A DNA stretch of 64,000 bases. Origin: Heligmosomoides polygyrus polygyrus. Its lineage: Eukaryota > Nematoda > Chromadorea > Rhabditida > Heligmosomidae. The notes below the pieces were generated by a model that was not told the DNA's origin, did not search any database, and saw nothing but the letters and a program-made list of their open reading frames with translations. The DNA lies in contig OX377202.1 in the NCBI GenBank assembly GCA_947396885.1, positions 7,316,001 to 7,380,000 of the forward strand, read 5' to 3'. A program made the position numbers and the translations under genes. Positions 53,807 to 63,639 of the stretch are shown here, one piece after another (the stretch's first letter is position 1; every line of letters begins with the position of its first letter).

Positions 53807-54670
53807 CCATTTTCACGTCGAACTGGACACTTCAAATCAATCTTCAAACTTTTGAAACCATATTGAACACTATTCTAAGCTTAAGCAGAAGACTTTTGAA
53901 ATCGAAGCGAGGTCTTCCAAATCGAAACGACTTTCAGGGAAGTTAAACTACAGACTCTCCAAGATAGTTAGAATACTTTCTGTTCGAGGAAAATTTCTAG
54001 AACTTCCCTTGAAACCCTTAACTCACTTCTCACTAAGGGAATACGTTGCTTTAAATTTTATACAATTTCTATTTTTCAGAAAAATAATGGTTTAAAGTTT
54101 TTTTAAAGAGCAGGAAGGCAGCTATTTTTTAGTGCCAAAGAAAAGAGACTGCACCATGCCCCCTTTCAAGACGTCGCGATCATTATTCGACTGATAGCAG
54201 AATTTCTGTTTTCATGGTGTTTTACACCTGTAAACGAGACAACGAACACAGCTTTAAAGAACACACATATCCTCAGTTTTTTGCTTTATGTAAGCAGCAT
54301 TTATTTATTTATCTATTTATTTTGATGAACGCGAAGGTGCGCCCACAAGAGCAGATTGAAAAAGCTTGGAAACCAAGAGGAGTTGAAAAAGTTTTGAATT
54401 TTAATTACGTTTTTCAGGACGAGCTTTTCGAGTACATTTCGCGATCTGGTTTTAGAGTGCTCTAAACGAATTATTACACATATTGGGGCAAATAAACCAA
54501 AAGAAATTCAAAGAAAGTTATATCAAATTTTTCTTGAGCAAAAAAAAATATTCTAACCATCTTGAAGAGTGTAGCTCTATCTGTAGCACGCTTGCTTCGA
54601 TTTGGAAAAGTTCCCCTTCATTTCAAAAGTCTTAGGCTAACTTAGAAGAGTGACCAATTCAACGTAAAAA
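53807..54670 (+). mobile_element. R1 TIR element, ~0.86-kb copy
   Basis: TTTTCACGTCGAACTGGACA (53810) through ACACTATTCTAAGCTTAAGC is inverted at 54636-54670 (CTTAGAAGAGTGACCAATTC, AACGTAAAAA). The interior has GACTGATAGCAGAATTTCTG and TTTACACCTGTAAACGAG. A TTTATTTATTTATCTATTTA tract (54300-54321) may be a LINE tail inserted within it. Confidence 0.65.
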
Positions 54671-54706
54671 CTGCATATTTTATTGCTCTTGCTTTTCTTT
54701 TATGTT

Positions 54707-54995
54707 TTGCGCGTGATGGCGCAGTCCGATGAAGCGAGGGCTGTCCCGTGCATCCTGAATCGAGGTTCTTGGTTTGAATTTCCCGCCAAGGTGGATCAAG
54801 TGCTCCATGCCTCCGGAGTTGATGAATTAGAAGTATATTTCGCCAGAGAAAGATGAAGCAGTGATGTGTCCATCGGCTGGCCACCGCAGGTCACTGTGTT
54901 GAGAAAATATGCATTCAAACTGCCTCCGTGGAAGTACAATGCGTGGCGCGTTCTGGAAGGATCGATTAACGCTGTCCTTTATCCTTTATCCTGAC
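54707..54995 (+). mobile_element. SINE1 copy, diverged
   Basis: GCGTGATGGCGCAGTCCGAT head, TTCTTGGTTTGAATTTCCCG and tail CGCTGTCCTTTATCCTTTAT are present. Confidence 0.85.
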
Positions 54996-55124
54996 TGCTC
55001 AGCAATCCAGCGCATTCTAAAGGGAATCCGCTTGACCGAGCGCGTGCGTTCTGCTCCAAATATTCAGGTTTTTTCGTGGTGTTCAGGCGTTTCGTGGAAA
55101 ACCACTGATCTGCACAGCGTCGAC

Positions 55125-55322
55125 ATGATGGTGTGTTGCTGGATGTGGCGTAAGCCGACATCGACAACCCGTTCGTCCTCCATTGCGATCCTCGTCTGGT
55201 TGCTGCTGCTCTCCTTGACCTCGTTACTCGTCAAAGCCTCTCATATCGCGTACAAGCGCATGCCAGGCGTTTTCAAGGACGCATTGCGCGAGGAATTTCG
55301 CTTTTTGCTCGACTTTCCACTC
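55125..55322 (+). CDS. Probable first coding exon of a membrane protein
   Basis: From the ATG at 55125 the frame runs 66 codons to a perfect donor, CCACTC|GTAAGT, in phase 0. It encodes a short basic N-terminus (MMVCCWMWRKPTSTTRSSS). A 17-residue hydrophobic helix (IAILVWLLLLSLTSLLV) and an amphipathic stretch (KRMPGVFKDALREEFRFLLD) follow. A positively charged N-terminus before one helix suits a signal anchor or type II membrane protein. A SINE1 lies just upstream (54707-54995), and a mariner with its PLE insert (from 55798) would fall in the following intron. The longer open frame starting in the SINE at 54909 is not the likely start. No family is recognised. Confidence 0.42.
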
Positions 55323-56088
55323 GTAAGTGCAGGCAATTTGTTCTCGACACCTCCTTTAGCGGCTAATGTTCGCTTGCACTCACCACGTCCGTCCGTCCTC
55401 TTGCTGTCCTCCGGCCTTCCGACAGGGGAGTCGCGCATGTTCGCCAGAAAAATCGACGAAGTGACGCGATGCGATCTTTCTCGGTGCATTTTCTTTTCGT
55501 TGGAAGAAAAAATGAACACGACTACTTCTTCGCCTTTGAAAAGAATGGCGTGAAGGACAACGAGCACAGATTTCTGAGTGGAGAACAAAGAAATTCTATC
55601 TTTCTATTAAAAAACAGAAAGAACATGTGAACACATAGCAAGGATTTTCGATCGTACACCATTTTCACGTCAAATTGGACATTTTTCGAATCAAAGTGGA
55701 CACTTTTTCTCATCGTAACTCTCTATTGAACTGAAATTTTCTCACTCCTAGATGGGCACTTCCTTCATATCTAGGCAGGCTGGAGGAGAGTATATTAGGG
55801 GGGGGGGGGCAAAAGTAATGAAACACCCCATGCCTTGTCCATATATCTCGTGGCTGGAGTCTGGCTTCGTGCTTATCGTATTTGTATGTTTGTTTGCCAC
55901 TTACTGAAGGCCACCTGAGAAGTTACCACTTCCGCCCTTTCCAGAAGCATGCCGAAACCCCGGTCTGACGAGTCGACCTGTGTCGCGCAAATCTCGCCCA
56001 ATTCAAAACCACGAGCAGCCTGGGATCAATATTCACGCAGAATGAGAATTACGTCTTCTACCTTAACCCTGCCAAGTAGTGAGTCTGG

Positions 56089-56375
56089 GTGAGGCCTGGT
56101 GACCTGTTACCGACCTTCGTTCGGCGAGATGTTCACGGCGAGAAGCATCTTTGGAGCTTTTGGGTCTGCGCCCATGGATCGGTTTACCGGAAGCTGTTTC
56201 CCAAGAGCACTACGATGAACTCCTTATTCATTCGCAGCGCTTCAAGAAGGTCCTCCTCTTCGACAACGCCGCACCCCATCGGGAACAAGTAAGCACGGAT
56301 AAGCTTGGCCAGCTGGGCTACGTTCACATGCCTCACCCACCGTATTCGCTGGACATCTCTCCATGCAACTACCAC
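56089..56375 (+). pseudogene. Mariner transposase fragment, cut by the PLE
   Basis: The frame carries HSQRFKKVLLFDNAAPHREQ and MPHPPYSLDISPCNYH, the second and third catalytic blocks. The last Asp is changed to Asn (CNYH where the sister copy has CDYH). A further piece of the same gene is at 59546-59697 (FLVGRDTRTQAVLDNHIEQL). Confidence 0.75.
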
Positions 56376-59300
56376 TACTACTTAATAAAGAAAATTCAAA
56401 GCGTAGTGAATAAAATTACACATTTTTCTTTTTCCAAAAGGTTCGTTTCGCCACCTATCTTCAGACGAACCTTTTGTTATAACACCTTCCCGGTGGCTCA
56501 TCAGTGGAGAGGAAGGTGTTACAACATTTTTGGACGTGCAAATTACCAACTTACCAACTCAATTTCTGATAATTTTAATGTTTATTAAACTTAAAAGCTT
56601 TTTATTTTAATTTATTTTTATATTTTATGTTTAGTTTAAAAGTTTATTTTATTGATATATAATCTATTTTACTAATATTGGATTTAAGTTAAAATTATAA
56701 AGGTTTTTAAACTCACACTAGTCGATCAGCTGACGATCAGCTGACTCTAGTCTTCGCTTTAACAAAAATAACTCAACTGTAGTGCAGTATTTGCTATCAG
56801 AACGGATAACTCGTATCATTCCACAGTGTAAGTCATTTTGCTTTGCTAGGAATGATATCACGGCGGCATTATTTTCTATCTTAATCTTGTTTTTTGGCTT
56901 TAATTTATTATTTTCAAGTTTAAATGATTGATTTAAGTTTTGTATTAAATTACAAAAGCAAAGTTTCATGAATATAAACATACACATATGTGAACAATTT
57001 AATGACGAGTATATTTTAGTAAAATTTCAAATTCAGCTTAATGTTTTCACAAAGTTTATAGCCTTTTTGCTATGGTCTAGCAAGTTGTATTTATACAATA
57101 TTTGTCTATTTTTAACAATACACCTACCAATGTTACTGACGATAAAATTTCTATTAAATCCATTATTTACAAGAACTTTATAAAAGTCTTCTAATTTATT
57201 ACAAAAATATTCAAATTTTGAGCAAGCATTTGCTATTCTAAGGATTTCTGTATATATAACGTTACGTTTAACTCTGATAGAAACTTCAGAATCCATGTGT
57301 GGGAACCTATTAACTTTAAAGTTAAAAGAATCTGTTTTATTATACAAGTTGGTTTCTACTTGGTTATTTACAATTTTTATGGTTAGATCCAGATAATTAC
57401 ACATGTGTTCAGTGGTATGTGTCTTTTTAAAGGCAAGTATGTTTTTGTACACTAATCCAAGAGTATTGTCTATGAGGTCTTCAGTAAAGTTATGAATTAT
57501 AAGTATGTCATCCATGTATCTAAATGGTTTAAATAACTGATGTCCTTCTAAAGTTATATTTTTGGAATATTCAAATTCAAACATAGACATTGTTAGATCT
57601 GCAAGTAAAGGGCTAAAATTTCCTCCTTGTGGTACTCCTTTATTTTGTTTGCAAATCATACCAGCAAATACACAGTAGCTATTTCTTAGTAGATAGTCGA
57701 TGAAATATAGAAGATCAGAAGGTTTGTAGTATCTGTATCTATTATCTTTATCAGAAGTGTCCGTGTAAAAAACATTGAAACTGTTGCTAGCAATGAAATT
57801 TTTACCAGAGTTTTTGAAACAAATGTTAATAAGGTTTTTCATTTTTTCAATAATAGTAGCATGAGGAAGGTTTGTAAACATATCTGTAAAATCTGCTGAA
57901 TATAGTTTAACATTTTTTGAATTAAAACTTGAAAGTTCTTGTATTATGTTTGAGTTATTAATAGACCAGTACGTTTTAATCGTTCTGGAGTTGTTAGCTA
58001 CAATATTTGCGTAATTAATAAAATGAGTTTTTAGGTGAGAAAATATGCAACAAAGTTCTAGTGCTAGTGACTTAACACTACTATTGTATGCACCAGTAAT
58101 AAACCTAAATTTGATAGGGTCTTTATGAAGCTTCGGCAGAGAATAAATAATTGGCAAATCTCCTTCTGTTTCAATTTTTAGTTTGTTTGTAATTTGGAAA
58201 TGTTGATGTTTTTGAATGATTGACACTTTGTTGGTGTTGTTTAGGTTAATATAGGTATTACTTGTATTAACATTCACTAATATTCTTGCTTTATTATCAT
58301 ATACAACACCCATTTCTTTCATTAAATTGATTATGTAGAATTTTTTGCAAATAATGCCGTAATTATTGCTTGCTTTATCTAAGGGGCAAATTACAAAATC
58401 ATTTTGAATTTCACGAATTGCACGAAAAGGTATATGATCTTTTATCCAAATGTTGTGACTATTTAGCAATGGTTTTATTTTATTTCGGTATTGTAAATTG
58501 AAGAAATTTCTTAACTCTAGTATTTTTTCTTGCTGCACTCTATAGAATCGTCTTATTTGATTAACTATTTTTTCAACAGTACTTTGATATGTATTATATA
58601 TATCATCTCTACTGTATTCCAATTTTGGTCTAAACTTTGTGCCTTTTCTAAGTATTTCTTTAAGTTGTTTGTTCTCTATAATATCCATGTTTCCTGTGAT
58701 TATATGTTCATGAACAGGATCTATAAAGCCACTATATTTGTGATGTCGTGTGTTACAAATGCAATCTTTATTTAGTATTTCTTTACAGTTTTCTAAATTG
58801 GTATTCTTAAGAAATTTATTATAGTTAAATATAATACTAGATATTGGTCGTTTATAGGTGAAAACGACTCTGAAGGGTATGAAGTTTATATTTGAACTAT
58901 TTTCAATTGTTTCTTTGACTTTAATGTCGTTAAATATCTTGTTGAAGTTGATGCGGTCAAAAATGTTACCCTTATACTCCATGTCTATATATTTAAATGT
59001 ATTTTTGGATTGTTGATTGGTGTTTTCTTTTCTGCTGTATTTGATATGTGCCAACAAACATAACACCATAAGTTTCCTTTTTTGACTAACGTTTCTAAGA
59101 AAATCTGAAGTTAAACTAAGATTAACGAGTGTCGTTAAACTTTGTTTGTTTAATTTTTTAATTCTATTATATACATCTGCTGTTTTTACATTCTCTTCAC
59201 TGGTAATATATTGTAGAAAATTGTCAATATTGTACTGAGAAGCGTTTTTGCATCTCTTTTTGTTTCCTCTGTTTATTCTTTCTTTTATAATTTGGAGTGA

Positions 59301-59545
59301 ATAAAAAGGATGATTAGTTTTATAGTTAAGCGGATTACTAATATTAGATATATTACCATAACCTTTGATGTTATCGTTCAATACAAATGGGTAAGCACTA
59401 TTAAGGAGTTTGATCCAGAACAGTTCTTTGCTGAACAACTTGTTTTTATCTGTGTTTTCTTCCAATGAGTCTAACACTGTAAACTTTGGGGAGGACTGGC
59501 ATTTGTGAAAATGTTGGTATAGTGGTGTAAATTTCTTCTTGTTAA
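56376..59545 (-). mobile_element. Penelope-like retroelement (permuted Naiad/Chlamys-type), 5'-truncated
   Basis: The boundaries are exact because the uninterrupted mariner sequence is available at 21538-22439. The insert is 3170 bp, AT-rich, and on the minus strand has an ~840-codon frame then ~657 bases of 3' sequence with a hammerhead-like structure. No clear target duplication was found; about 11 target bases (CTCTTCTGGGG) are missing instead. The open frame implies a recent insertion and an active family in this genome. Confidence 0.85.
56436..56520 (-). ncRNA. Hammerhead ribozyme core in a two-hairpin (pseudoknotted) arrangement
   Basis: On the minus strand hairpin A (56520-56481) has a 10-bp stem, AACACCTTCC/GGAAGGTGTT. 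Its 20-nt loop is TCTCCACTGATGAGCCACCG. Hairpin B (56475-56436) has a 10-bp stem, AAAAGGTTCG/CGAACCTTTT. Its 20-nt loop is TCTGAAGATAGGTGGCGAAA. Together these supply every conserved hammerhead element: CTGATGA (56504-56498), G10.1 and C11.1 closing stem II, GAAA (56449-56446), and the GTC cleavage triplet. Stem II is GCCACC with GGTGGC (6/6). Stem I is TCTCCA with TGAAGA (5 of 6). Stem III is the hairpin B stem. Predicted cleavage is between 56464 and 56463. Stems I and II form between the two loops, so the strand order is not that of type I, II or III hammerheads. It lies about 510 nt downstream of the RT stop on the same strand. Confidence 0.68.
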
Positions 59546-59633
59546 GCCTACAGGACTTCCTAGTCGGAAGGGACACAAGAACCCAAGCAGTCCTTGACAA
59601 CCATATCGAGCAGTTGATCAACACCAGGCTCAA
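57033..59633 (-). CDS. Penelope-like reverse transcriptase, N-terminally truncated, with chimeric start
   Basis: The frame is 866 codons. Residues 1-29 are antisense mariner sequence; element sequence starts at about residue 30. Residues 34-80 (FTPLYQHFHKC, then KELFWIKLLNSAYPFVLNDN) look like the second half of a GIY-YIG nuclease, with its Glu in KELFWI. Residues 283-314 hold a Cys/His cluster (KDCICNTRHH...VHEHIITGN). The RT core follows: SLPKLHKDPIKFRFITGAYN (498-517), SADFTDMFTNLPH with Asp581, GVPQGGNFSPLLADL (666-680) and FRYMDDIL with Asp708/Asp709. The thumb runs to residue 866 and there is no C-terminal nuclease. Known: canonical Penelope elements have GIY-YIG at the C-terminus, while Naiad/Chlamys types have it at the N-terminus with a CCHH motif. 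All RT catalytic Asp are present, but the nuclease is incomplete, so this copy should not retrotranspose alone. It is AT-rich compared with its surroundings. Confidence 0.88.
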   Translation of the reverse strand: MSLVLINCSIWLSRTAWVLVSLPTRKSCRLNKKKFTPLYQHFHKCQSSPKFTVLDSLEENTDKNKLFSKELFWIKLLNSAYPFVLNDNIKGYGNISNISNPLNYKTNHPFYSLQIIKERINRGNKKRCKNASQYNIDNFLQYITSEENVKTADVYNRIKKLNKQSLTTLVNLSLTSDFLRNVSQKRKLMVLCLLAHIKYSRKENTNQQSKNTFKYIDMEYKGNIFDRINFNKIFNDIKVKETIENSSNINFIPFRVVFTYKRPISSIIFNYNKFLKNTNLENCKEILNKDCICNTRHHKYSGFIDPVHEHIITGNMDIIENKQLKEILRKGTKFRPKLEYSRDDIYNTYQSTVEKIVNQIRRFYRVQQEKILELRNFFNLQYRNKIKPLLNSHNIWIKDHIPFRAIREIQNDFVICPLDKASNNYGIICKKFYIINLMKEMGVVYDNKARILVNVNTSNTYINLNNTNKVSIIQKHQHFQITNKLKIETEGDLPIIYSLPKLHKDPIKFRFITGAYNSSVKSLALELCCIFSHLKTHFINYANIVANNSRTIKTYWSINNSNIIQELSSFNSKNVKLYSADFTDMFTNLPHATIIEKMKNLINICFKNSGKNFIASNSFNVFYTDTSDKDNRYRYYKPSDLLYFIDYLLRNSYCVFAGMICKQNKGVPQGGNFSPLLADLTMSMFEFEYSKNITLEGHQLFKPFRYMDDILIIHNFTEDLIDNTLGLVYKNILAFKKTHTTEHMCNYLDLTIKIVNNQVETNLYNKTDSFNFKVNRFPHMDSEVSIRVKRNVIYTEILRIANACSKFEYFCNKLEDFYKVLVNNGFNRNFIVSNIGRCIVKNRQILYKYNLLDHSKKAINFVKTLS

Positions 59634-60451
59634 GCAGTTCTGGAAGGATGGGATCAGGAAGTTGACTGAGCGATGGGAGCAAGGTCATTGCCCTTAATGG
59701 CAAATACATTCCTCAGCATCGTTGAGTTGTAATTGAGTTATAAGGAGATAAAGATTTTTTCAATTTGTTTCATTACTTTTGGCCTCCCTCTAATAGTATA
59801 GTATAGGACAGACATTTTAAAATTAAATTGACCATTATAAGCAATCTTGACCCTTTTTGAAACCGAACATGACTTCTTCTAAATCAAAATCAACATCCTT
59901 AAGGCTAAATGAGGGACTCTTCGAGATTCTAGCCTCCTAATAATTTTTTGTCTAAGAAAATTTAGTGTAACCTTCTCCGAATTTTTCTAGTCCACCTACC
60001 CCAACAAGTGAAGACACTGTTTGAATTTTTTAAGTCTTATTTTTTAAGGAAAAAAGAATGGCTTAAAACTTGTTTAATCAAGTACGTTTTAATTTTTTGC
60101 ACTCGTCGATGTCGCTATTTTCCTTTGATTGATAGCAGAAATTCTATTCTTTTAGTTTCTATTGGTGTTACACAGTTGTCAACGCTACAACAAAAACAGT
60201 AGCAGGAAACACATATCTTCACTTCACTCTTTCAGGTTAGCAGGCTTAACGCTATCAATCAAATGAGGATCGCGTCGAACTGGAGGAATACACGGCGCAA
60301 TCTCTTTTTGCATCATAAAATTTGCTGCCTTCAAAGCGAGTTTTAGACTTTAGTTTTTCTGAAAAATAGAGACTCCATAAAATTTCAAATCGTGTTTTGT
60401 ATGTTCACTTTATGGAGGCAGGTGAATTAAAAAATTTAAAAGTCAAATATT

Positions 60452-60720
60452 GGGTTGTTCGATAATTAATGTTATTTTTTCATATTTTTCATGGTGAATT
60501 TATTTATATTAACGTCAAACATTGTTTAATGATATTTATATTGAGCATTTTGACGGATGACGTTTGACCATCCTTCGTTATGTAAGTTGAAAAATTCCAC
60601 ATTTGAAGATAGCGAAGACGTTTGAAAATAATGTAACTGACGCCATCACTACATACTACATAAAAATATTCAGTTCACGCCATCTATGAGAAAAAATGTC
60701 ATTAAATATTGAACAACCCA
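60452..60720. mobile_element. Mariner-derived MITE
   Basis: GGGTTGTTCGATAATTAATG (60452) is inverted at 60701-60720 (CATTAAATATTGAACAACCC, read from 60700). The 269-bp element has mariner-type ends flanked by TT/TA and no coding sequence. It is inserted in R1. Confidence 0.8.
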
Positions 60721-60815
60721 ATAAATTTTCTCAAAAACATAATATTCTAGTCTTTCGGAGAGTCTCTTGTTTAACGTAGAAGAAACTCGTTTTGATTTGA
60801 AAGATGTTCAGTTTA

Positions 60816-61080
60816 TTTATTCTTTTATTTATTATCAATACACCCATATGGATGTGCCAATTCAATGATTCTTGTAGAACATGAACAATACTAAGAAAAA
60901 CGAGAGAAAAAAGCTCAGTAGTTAGATTTAACAAAACGGGGGCATTTAGAAAAAGAAGGCTCACTATCAGTGAGGCTGCGCGGCAAGGGGAGAGAGCCAG
61001 AAGAAATGGAGGACAACCAACCCACAAGAAAAATATCCCCATAAAATGTAAAATGTTTTCATATTAACCTGGCCATGGTT
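60816..61080 (-). repeat. LINE-like 3' end, noncoding
   Basis: TTTATTTATTCTTTTATTTA (60811-60830) at the junction, followed by AT-rich then A-rich sequence without stops in one minus frame (103 codons, Leu/Val-rich). By analogy with 944-962 it may be the tail of a minus-strand LINE. Weak. Confidence 0.3.
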
Positions 61081-61326
61081 TGTATGAAGTCAAATTGCAC
61101 GAAGATACCTGAAGGACTCTACAATTCTGCTACTTAGTGCCAACGAAGATGACTATCACATGCCAATTGCTTGTTTGTGCGACAGAATATGTGCCCGATA
61201 GTAACATACGGCAAGCTGTCAGAGCTGATGGTGCTTTTGATAGCCAGCCTAAGCGACTGGAAGGACGTAGCAATGAGTAAGTGAAGGTCAAGGAAATTCT
61301 AGTGCTTCAGACTTTAATGTACAACC

Positions 61327-61761
61327 TGCCCTCCTCTACGGCAGTGAGTGCTGGGCCCTGGGTAAGGCACAGGAGCGGCAACTGCACGCGGCGGAGATGA
61401 GGATGCTGAGGTGGGCATGTGGATGGACCCGTCGGGACAGGGTGCGAAACGAGGATGTTAGGGCAGTGATGAAGACAGCCCCGATCCAGCTGAAGATGAG
61501 AGAGCAGTGCCTGAGGTGGTATGGACACGTCCTCTGAAGACCAGAGGATCACCCCACAAGGTTGGCCCTAGATTTCGAGGCACCCGGAAAGCGTCCGAGA
61601 GGAGCCCCTAGGAAGAGATGGAAGGACGTCATCAAGAGAGATCTCGCCGAAGTCGGCGCCACGGCAGATGACGCCCTTGATAGGATGAGGTGGCGACAGA
61701 TCACAAGAACAGCGGACCCTGCGACTGCGCGAAACTAAACGCTCAGGAGGAGAAGAAGAAG
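61327..61761 (+). pseudogene. RTE-type LINE, 5'-truncated insertion with 18-bp TSD
   Basis: AGACTTTAATGTACAACC flanks both sides (61309-61326 and 61762-61779). Between them one frame reads ALLYGSECWALGKAQERQLH, MRMLRWACGWTRRDRVRNED, RWYGHVL, a TGA at 61535, RPEDHPTRLALDFEAPGKRP and RGAPRKRWKDVIKRDLAEVG, ending at TAA 61736. This is the C-terminal end of RTE-clade ORF2 (LYGSE.W...., MRMLRW..G.TR.DR.RN..). The 3' tail is GGAGGAGAAGAAGAAG. Truncation during reverse transcription left only ~435 bp. The single internal stop is an Arg-to-stop change (CGA to TGA). Confidence 0.92.
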
Positions 61762-61779
61762 AGACTTTAATGTACAACC

Positions 61780-63300
61780 ACGGCAAGGTTCCCAATTTTT
61801 CGAAGAAAGTAGGTAGAACATAAAACTAGTGGGTGGTAAGCCAACCAAACTTCAGCACCCCACCCGGGCTCACGCCATCGACAGCATCGCCCTCATGCTC
61901 TCTGCCTCCAGGTACAATACCGTGAAGCAAAACGAGAAAACAGCACAAAGACGCGGAGAGGGGAGCCATTTCGTCTGAGCTGCAGCAACCATCGTTATTT
62001 GAGGTCCATTACTACAAACATGATCTAAGTATCACTTAAGCTAAATGAATTTCTCATGACGCAACAAGAAAATGAGAAACATTGACACATACATGAGTAG
62101 CTTACTAAAGATAGAAACATCTATATCCATTTGTGACTTTTGCCACTCAAGCTTGAGAGATATCAGCTATCACTGAACAGCACTAAGCAATTGATTGCAG
62201 TTTGGTTTCAAAAGCACCAAGCTTGATCAGAAGTATGTCCGATTTGGTATGATGATTTGAAAATTGTCCAAATTGACGTGGAAAGGCTATACGGCATTAT
62301 CTGGACAGGAATTGCTTGGCATTGATCGTAGATATCGTCTACCTTTTTCTAATCCTTCTTCTGAAATCCTTGACAGTCCTGAATCTATTGAGGAGATTTT
62401 TCGCTGCGAACTGTAAAATCCAATTGTCCACGAAGTCGAGTATCACTACATGTATAACAGTAGCAAATTGGGACTTCATAACTAAGCTGTAAAATAACTG
62501 TGTCCGTCAAGGATAAGACTCCGAGTTCGATGTCATTTTCTTTCTTATCGATTATCGCTAGCCCTTTGTCCTTGTATTCCTATGGGATGCGCCATGCATT
62601 CGTCACACAAGGCCAAGAGGAATGGAATGTCGCCCATCTTCCTCGCAATTAGAGGCGGGCGAAAGAATTGAGCCTTTGGTATGTCTGCTTCCCGAAGCCA
62701 GAAACGCCGTTGATGTTTGTGTTCGATTGTCTTTAGAATGCGCTATCAAAGGGAGGGATCTGTCAGCATGAAGGCCGTATATCAAGGTAAAAACGAGCGA
62801 ACGAAGGTATGTAATCTTACATTGTAAATGTAGCTGTATTGTAGTGGCAATAGTGCGCTGTAGTTTTTCACTAGTTTCTAAGTACTGCTGCTAGCCGTAT
62901 GTTCTCCTTCCGCGTCGTCGAGGAAAGGTTTTTGAAGCCATTTTGATTTTAAAAAATTGTTTTATAATTGATTCGTAATTTTTATTAATTTGTATTATTT
63001 TTATTTATTTGTAGCAAAATAATTTTTGGAGATGAAAAAATTAATGAGCTTGAAGGACATATTTACCTATGTGTCGCGGTGGAGCTGAAAGGATGCCATG
63101 CTTACCATTTAAGGCTTAAAACGTTGGATCCCGTTCATACTATTTTTATTTTTTATTTTTTGAAATTTTTTATGGGATTCCAATTTATACCATTAACAAA
63201 TCAAAATGGGCACTTTTCTAATTTTACACGCTTCTTAATGTTAGTTATTGATGTTACATAAGAAATTTTTGACGATTACTCTGTTTTTTGTAACAAAAGC
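61780..63300. other. No recognisable gene
   Basis: Only short open frames. A SINE1 tail-end remnant (CTATGGGATGCGCCATGCAT) lies near 62580-62602. An inverse R1-terminus word (TTGTCCAAATTGACGTGGAA) is at 62265-62283. A TTTATTTATTTGTAG tract is at about 63000. Confidence 0.35.
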
Positions 63301-63326
63301 ATAGTTTTAGCGCGTTTATAAATAAA

Positions 63327-63617
63327 GGATAAAGGATAAAGGACGGTGTTATTCAATCCCATTTGGGTTGCGCCACGCATTCTACTTCTACGAGATGTCA
63401 TGGAGTCGATTTGAATGCGTATTTGGCCATACAATGACTTGCGGGGGCCACCCGATGATGAAGTCAAGCTTTATCGTCCCAGATGTCTGGTTCCAAGTCG
63501 TCGGCCCCGGAGGGAAGGAAGGCATGGTCGTCCTGGGCGGAGAATCTGAACCAAGAATCTAGTATCGGGTGCGCGCAACAGTCGGCAACTCCTCCGACTG
63601 CGCCACACGCGCCCTAA
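63327..63617 (-). mobile_element. SINE1 with 16-bp TSD
   Basis: CGCGTTTATAAATAAA occurs at 63311-63326 and 63618-63633, a perfect TSD. The element is full length, GGATAAAGGATAAAGGACGG to ACTGCGCCACACGCGCCCTA. Several small deletions distinguish it from the consensus. Confidence 0.92.
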
Positions 63618-63639
63618 CGCGTTTATAAATAAAATAATG

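Larger units (their letters stand above)
55798..59790 (+). mobile_element. Mariner-type element split by a Penelope-like retroelement
   Basis: The left end (poly-G then CAAAAGTAATGAAACA) and right end (GTTTCATTACTTTTGGCC) are inverted. TA flanks both (55796-55797 and 59791-59792). It is homologous to 21538-22439. The transposase fragment on the plus strand (LFDNAAPHREQVSTDKLGQL, 56250-56310) breaks off at CAACTACCAC (56375) and resumes at GCCTACAGGACTTCC (59546), with about 11 bases of mariner missing at the insertion point. Confidence 0.88.
55650..60815 (+). mobile_element. R1 element, interrupted by two mariner-type insertions
   Basis: The R1 left end (TTTTCACGTCAAATTGGACA, 55662) continues to 55797. 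It resumes at 59793-60451 after the mariner/PLE block and again at 60721-60815 after a mariner-derived MITE. It then meets a TTTATTTATT tract at 60811. The right TIR is not visible. Confidence 0.55.

Noticed and set aside
54909..55553. A 214-codon single open frame as one gene
   Set aside because: Its first ~30 codons are SINE1, and a perfect GTAAGT donor at 55323 suggests the frame beyond it is intronic.
56089..56588. 145-codon plus-strand frame continuing past 56375
   Set aside because: It crosses the mariner/PLE junction; the last ~70 codons are antisense PLE 3' sequence.
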